Part shown: in pieces, positions 52,307 to 52,798 of the stretch
Numbering within the stretch: position 1 is the first letter of the stretch
Layout of the letters: each line of letters opens with the position of its first letter
Assembly (NCBI GenBank): GCA_022764045.1
Contig: JALERU010000044.1
Location: 1 to 52,798, forward strand
Origin: Clostridiales bacterium
GTDB lineage: Bacteria; Bacillota; Clostridia; Oscillospirales; Oscillospiraceae
DNA: 52,798 nucleotides
Direction: 5' to 3'
Notes under the pieces: model-generated
The model's input: the letters and a program-made list of their open reading frames with translations, nothing else
What the model was told of the DNA's origin: nothing
Database searches by the model: none
Translations under genes and position numbers: made by a program

Positions 52307-52798
52307 ATGGCAGAGAACAAACGCCCTGAATCCATGGAACGGATCACCACCCCCGCCCTGGCTGAGGCTTTTATCGCCGAACAGATCGCGGCCATCCAGG
52401 CCCAGGTAGGCGACAAAAAGGTCCTGTTGGCGCTGTCCGGCGGCGTAGACTCCTCGGTGGTGGCGGCCCTTCTGATCAAGGCCATCGGCAAGCAGCTCAC
52501 CTGCGTTCACGTGAACCACGGCCTGCTGCGCAAGGGGGAACCCGAGCAGGTGGTGGAGGTCTTCCGGGACCAGATGGACGCCAACCTGGTCTATGTGGAT
52601 GCGGTGGACCGCTTCCTGGACAAGCTGGCCGGAGTTGAGGAGCCGGAGCGCAAGCGCAAGATCATCGGCGCGGAGTTCATCCGTGTCTTTGAGGAGGAAG
52701 CCAGAAAACTGGAGGGCATCGAGTTCCTGGCTCAGGGCACCATCTACCCCGATATTCTGGAGTCCGGCCCGGTCAAGGCCCATCACAACGTGGGCGGT
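52307..52798 (+). CDS. guaA: GMP synthase ATP-pyrophosphatase domain, cut by the window end
   Basis: Converts XMP to GMP. The visible 164 codons begin [14 protein letters not shown] and go straight into the ATP-pyrophosphatase domain: [18 protein letters not shown]-loop at about 42, [24 protein letters not shown] and [11 protein letters not shown] is seven bases from GGGAGGA. The usual N-terminal glutamine amidotransferase (about 190 residues) is absent and is not encoded just upstream, so this is an archaeal-type split subunit or a rearranged gene. The C-terminus lies outside the window. Confidence 0.93.
   Translation, partial: MAENKRPESMERITTPALAEAFIAEQIAAIQAQVGDKKVLLALSGGVDSSVVAALLIKAIGKQLTCVHVNHGLLRKGEPEQVVEVFRDQMDANLVYVDAVDRFLDKLAGVEEPERKRKIIGAEFIRVFEEEARKLEGIEFLAQGTIYPDILESGPVKAHHNVGG

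Overview
The window looks like chromosome of an anaerobic, GC-rich, endospore-forming member of the Clostridia, most like the Oscillospiraceae (Flavonifractor / Intestinimonas / Oscillibacter type). This is inferred from gene content: pyruvate:ferredoxin oxidoreductase, [FeFe]-hydrogenase maturases HydE and HydF, desulfoferrodoxin, an iron-dependent alcohol dehydrogenase, SpoIIM, SepF, Firmicutes-type ABC/GntR (Ytr-like) genes and LytTR/GHKL two-component genes. No phage genes, IS transposase or CRISPR array was seen. It is mostly ordinary housekeeping chromosome with some accessory transport, regulation and redox modules.

Layout. 1-0.95 kb: end of a tRNA-Gly, a tRNA-Cys and an orphan OmpR-type response regulator. 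0.96-4.2 kb (minus): an NMT1/SsuA-like lipoprotein, hydE and hydF. 4.4-6.8 kb: superoxide reductase, divergent from a Crp/Fnr regulator and an Fe-alcohol dehydrogenase. 6.9-7.9 kb (minus): sepF and a small zincin. 8-12.3 kb (minus): a Ytr-like operon (GntR regulator, two ATPase/permease pairs). 12.5-15.3 kb: secreted M13 peptidase with an SLH-like N-terminus, then a hotdog thioesterase. 15.4-17.5 kb (minus): asd and dapA. 18.0-22.8 kb (plus): queA, tgt, yajC, a TIGR04086-type membrane protein, spoIIM and a Xer-type recombinase preceded by a dif/loxP-like site. 22.8-31.0 kb (minus): a SmtB/CzrA-type regulator, then the murD operon with three tandem M42 peptidases, a YnbB-like PLP enzyme and ligA. 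31.3-33.9 kb: BMP lipoprotein, thymidine kinase, nrdR, then a MITE-like element. 34.1-40.5 kb (minus): a DUF975/CmpB membrane protein, an AraC regulator and PFOR. 41-46.9 kb (plus): YeiH transporter, a THEP1-like NTPase, a three-subunit molybdenum hydroxylase and MocA. 47-52.2 kb: a BceAB/FtsX-type ABC transporter divergent from a LytTR regulator/GHKL kinase pair. 52.3 kb to the end: the start of a GMP synthase ATP-pyrophosphatase.

How the genes work together. PFOR makes reduced ferredoxin; HydE and HydF help mature a hydrogenase that could discharge it as H2; the alcohol dehydrogenase is another electron sink. Superoxide reductase and its divergent Crp-type regulator fit oxygen defence. asd-dapA (lysine/diaminopimelate), murD and sepF serve wall synthesis and division. 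queA-tgt make queuosine. MocA would supply molybdopterin cytosine dinucleotide to the adjacent hydroxylase.

Most notable observations: (1) a 31-bp imperfect palindrome just upstream of the Xer gene that resembles both dif and loxP; (2) queA apparently initiating at ATT; (3) a 168-bp hairpin-rich element with 20-bp terminal inverted repeats; (4) 21-bp-phased GTCAA repeats abutting the promoter of the LytTR regulator gene; (5) a GMP synthase that starts at the ATP-pyrophosphatase domain with no glutaminase domain before it. All calls come from reading the sequence by eye; no database search was run.
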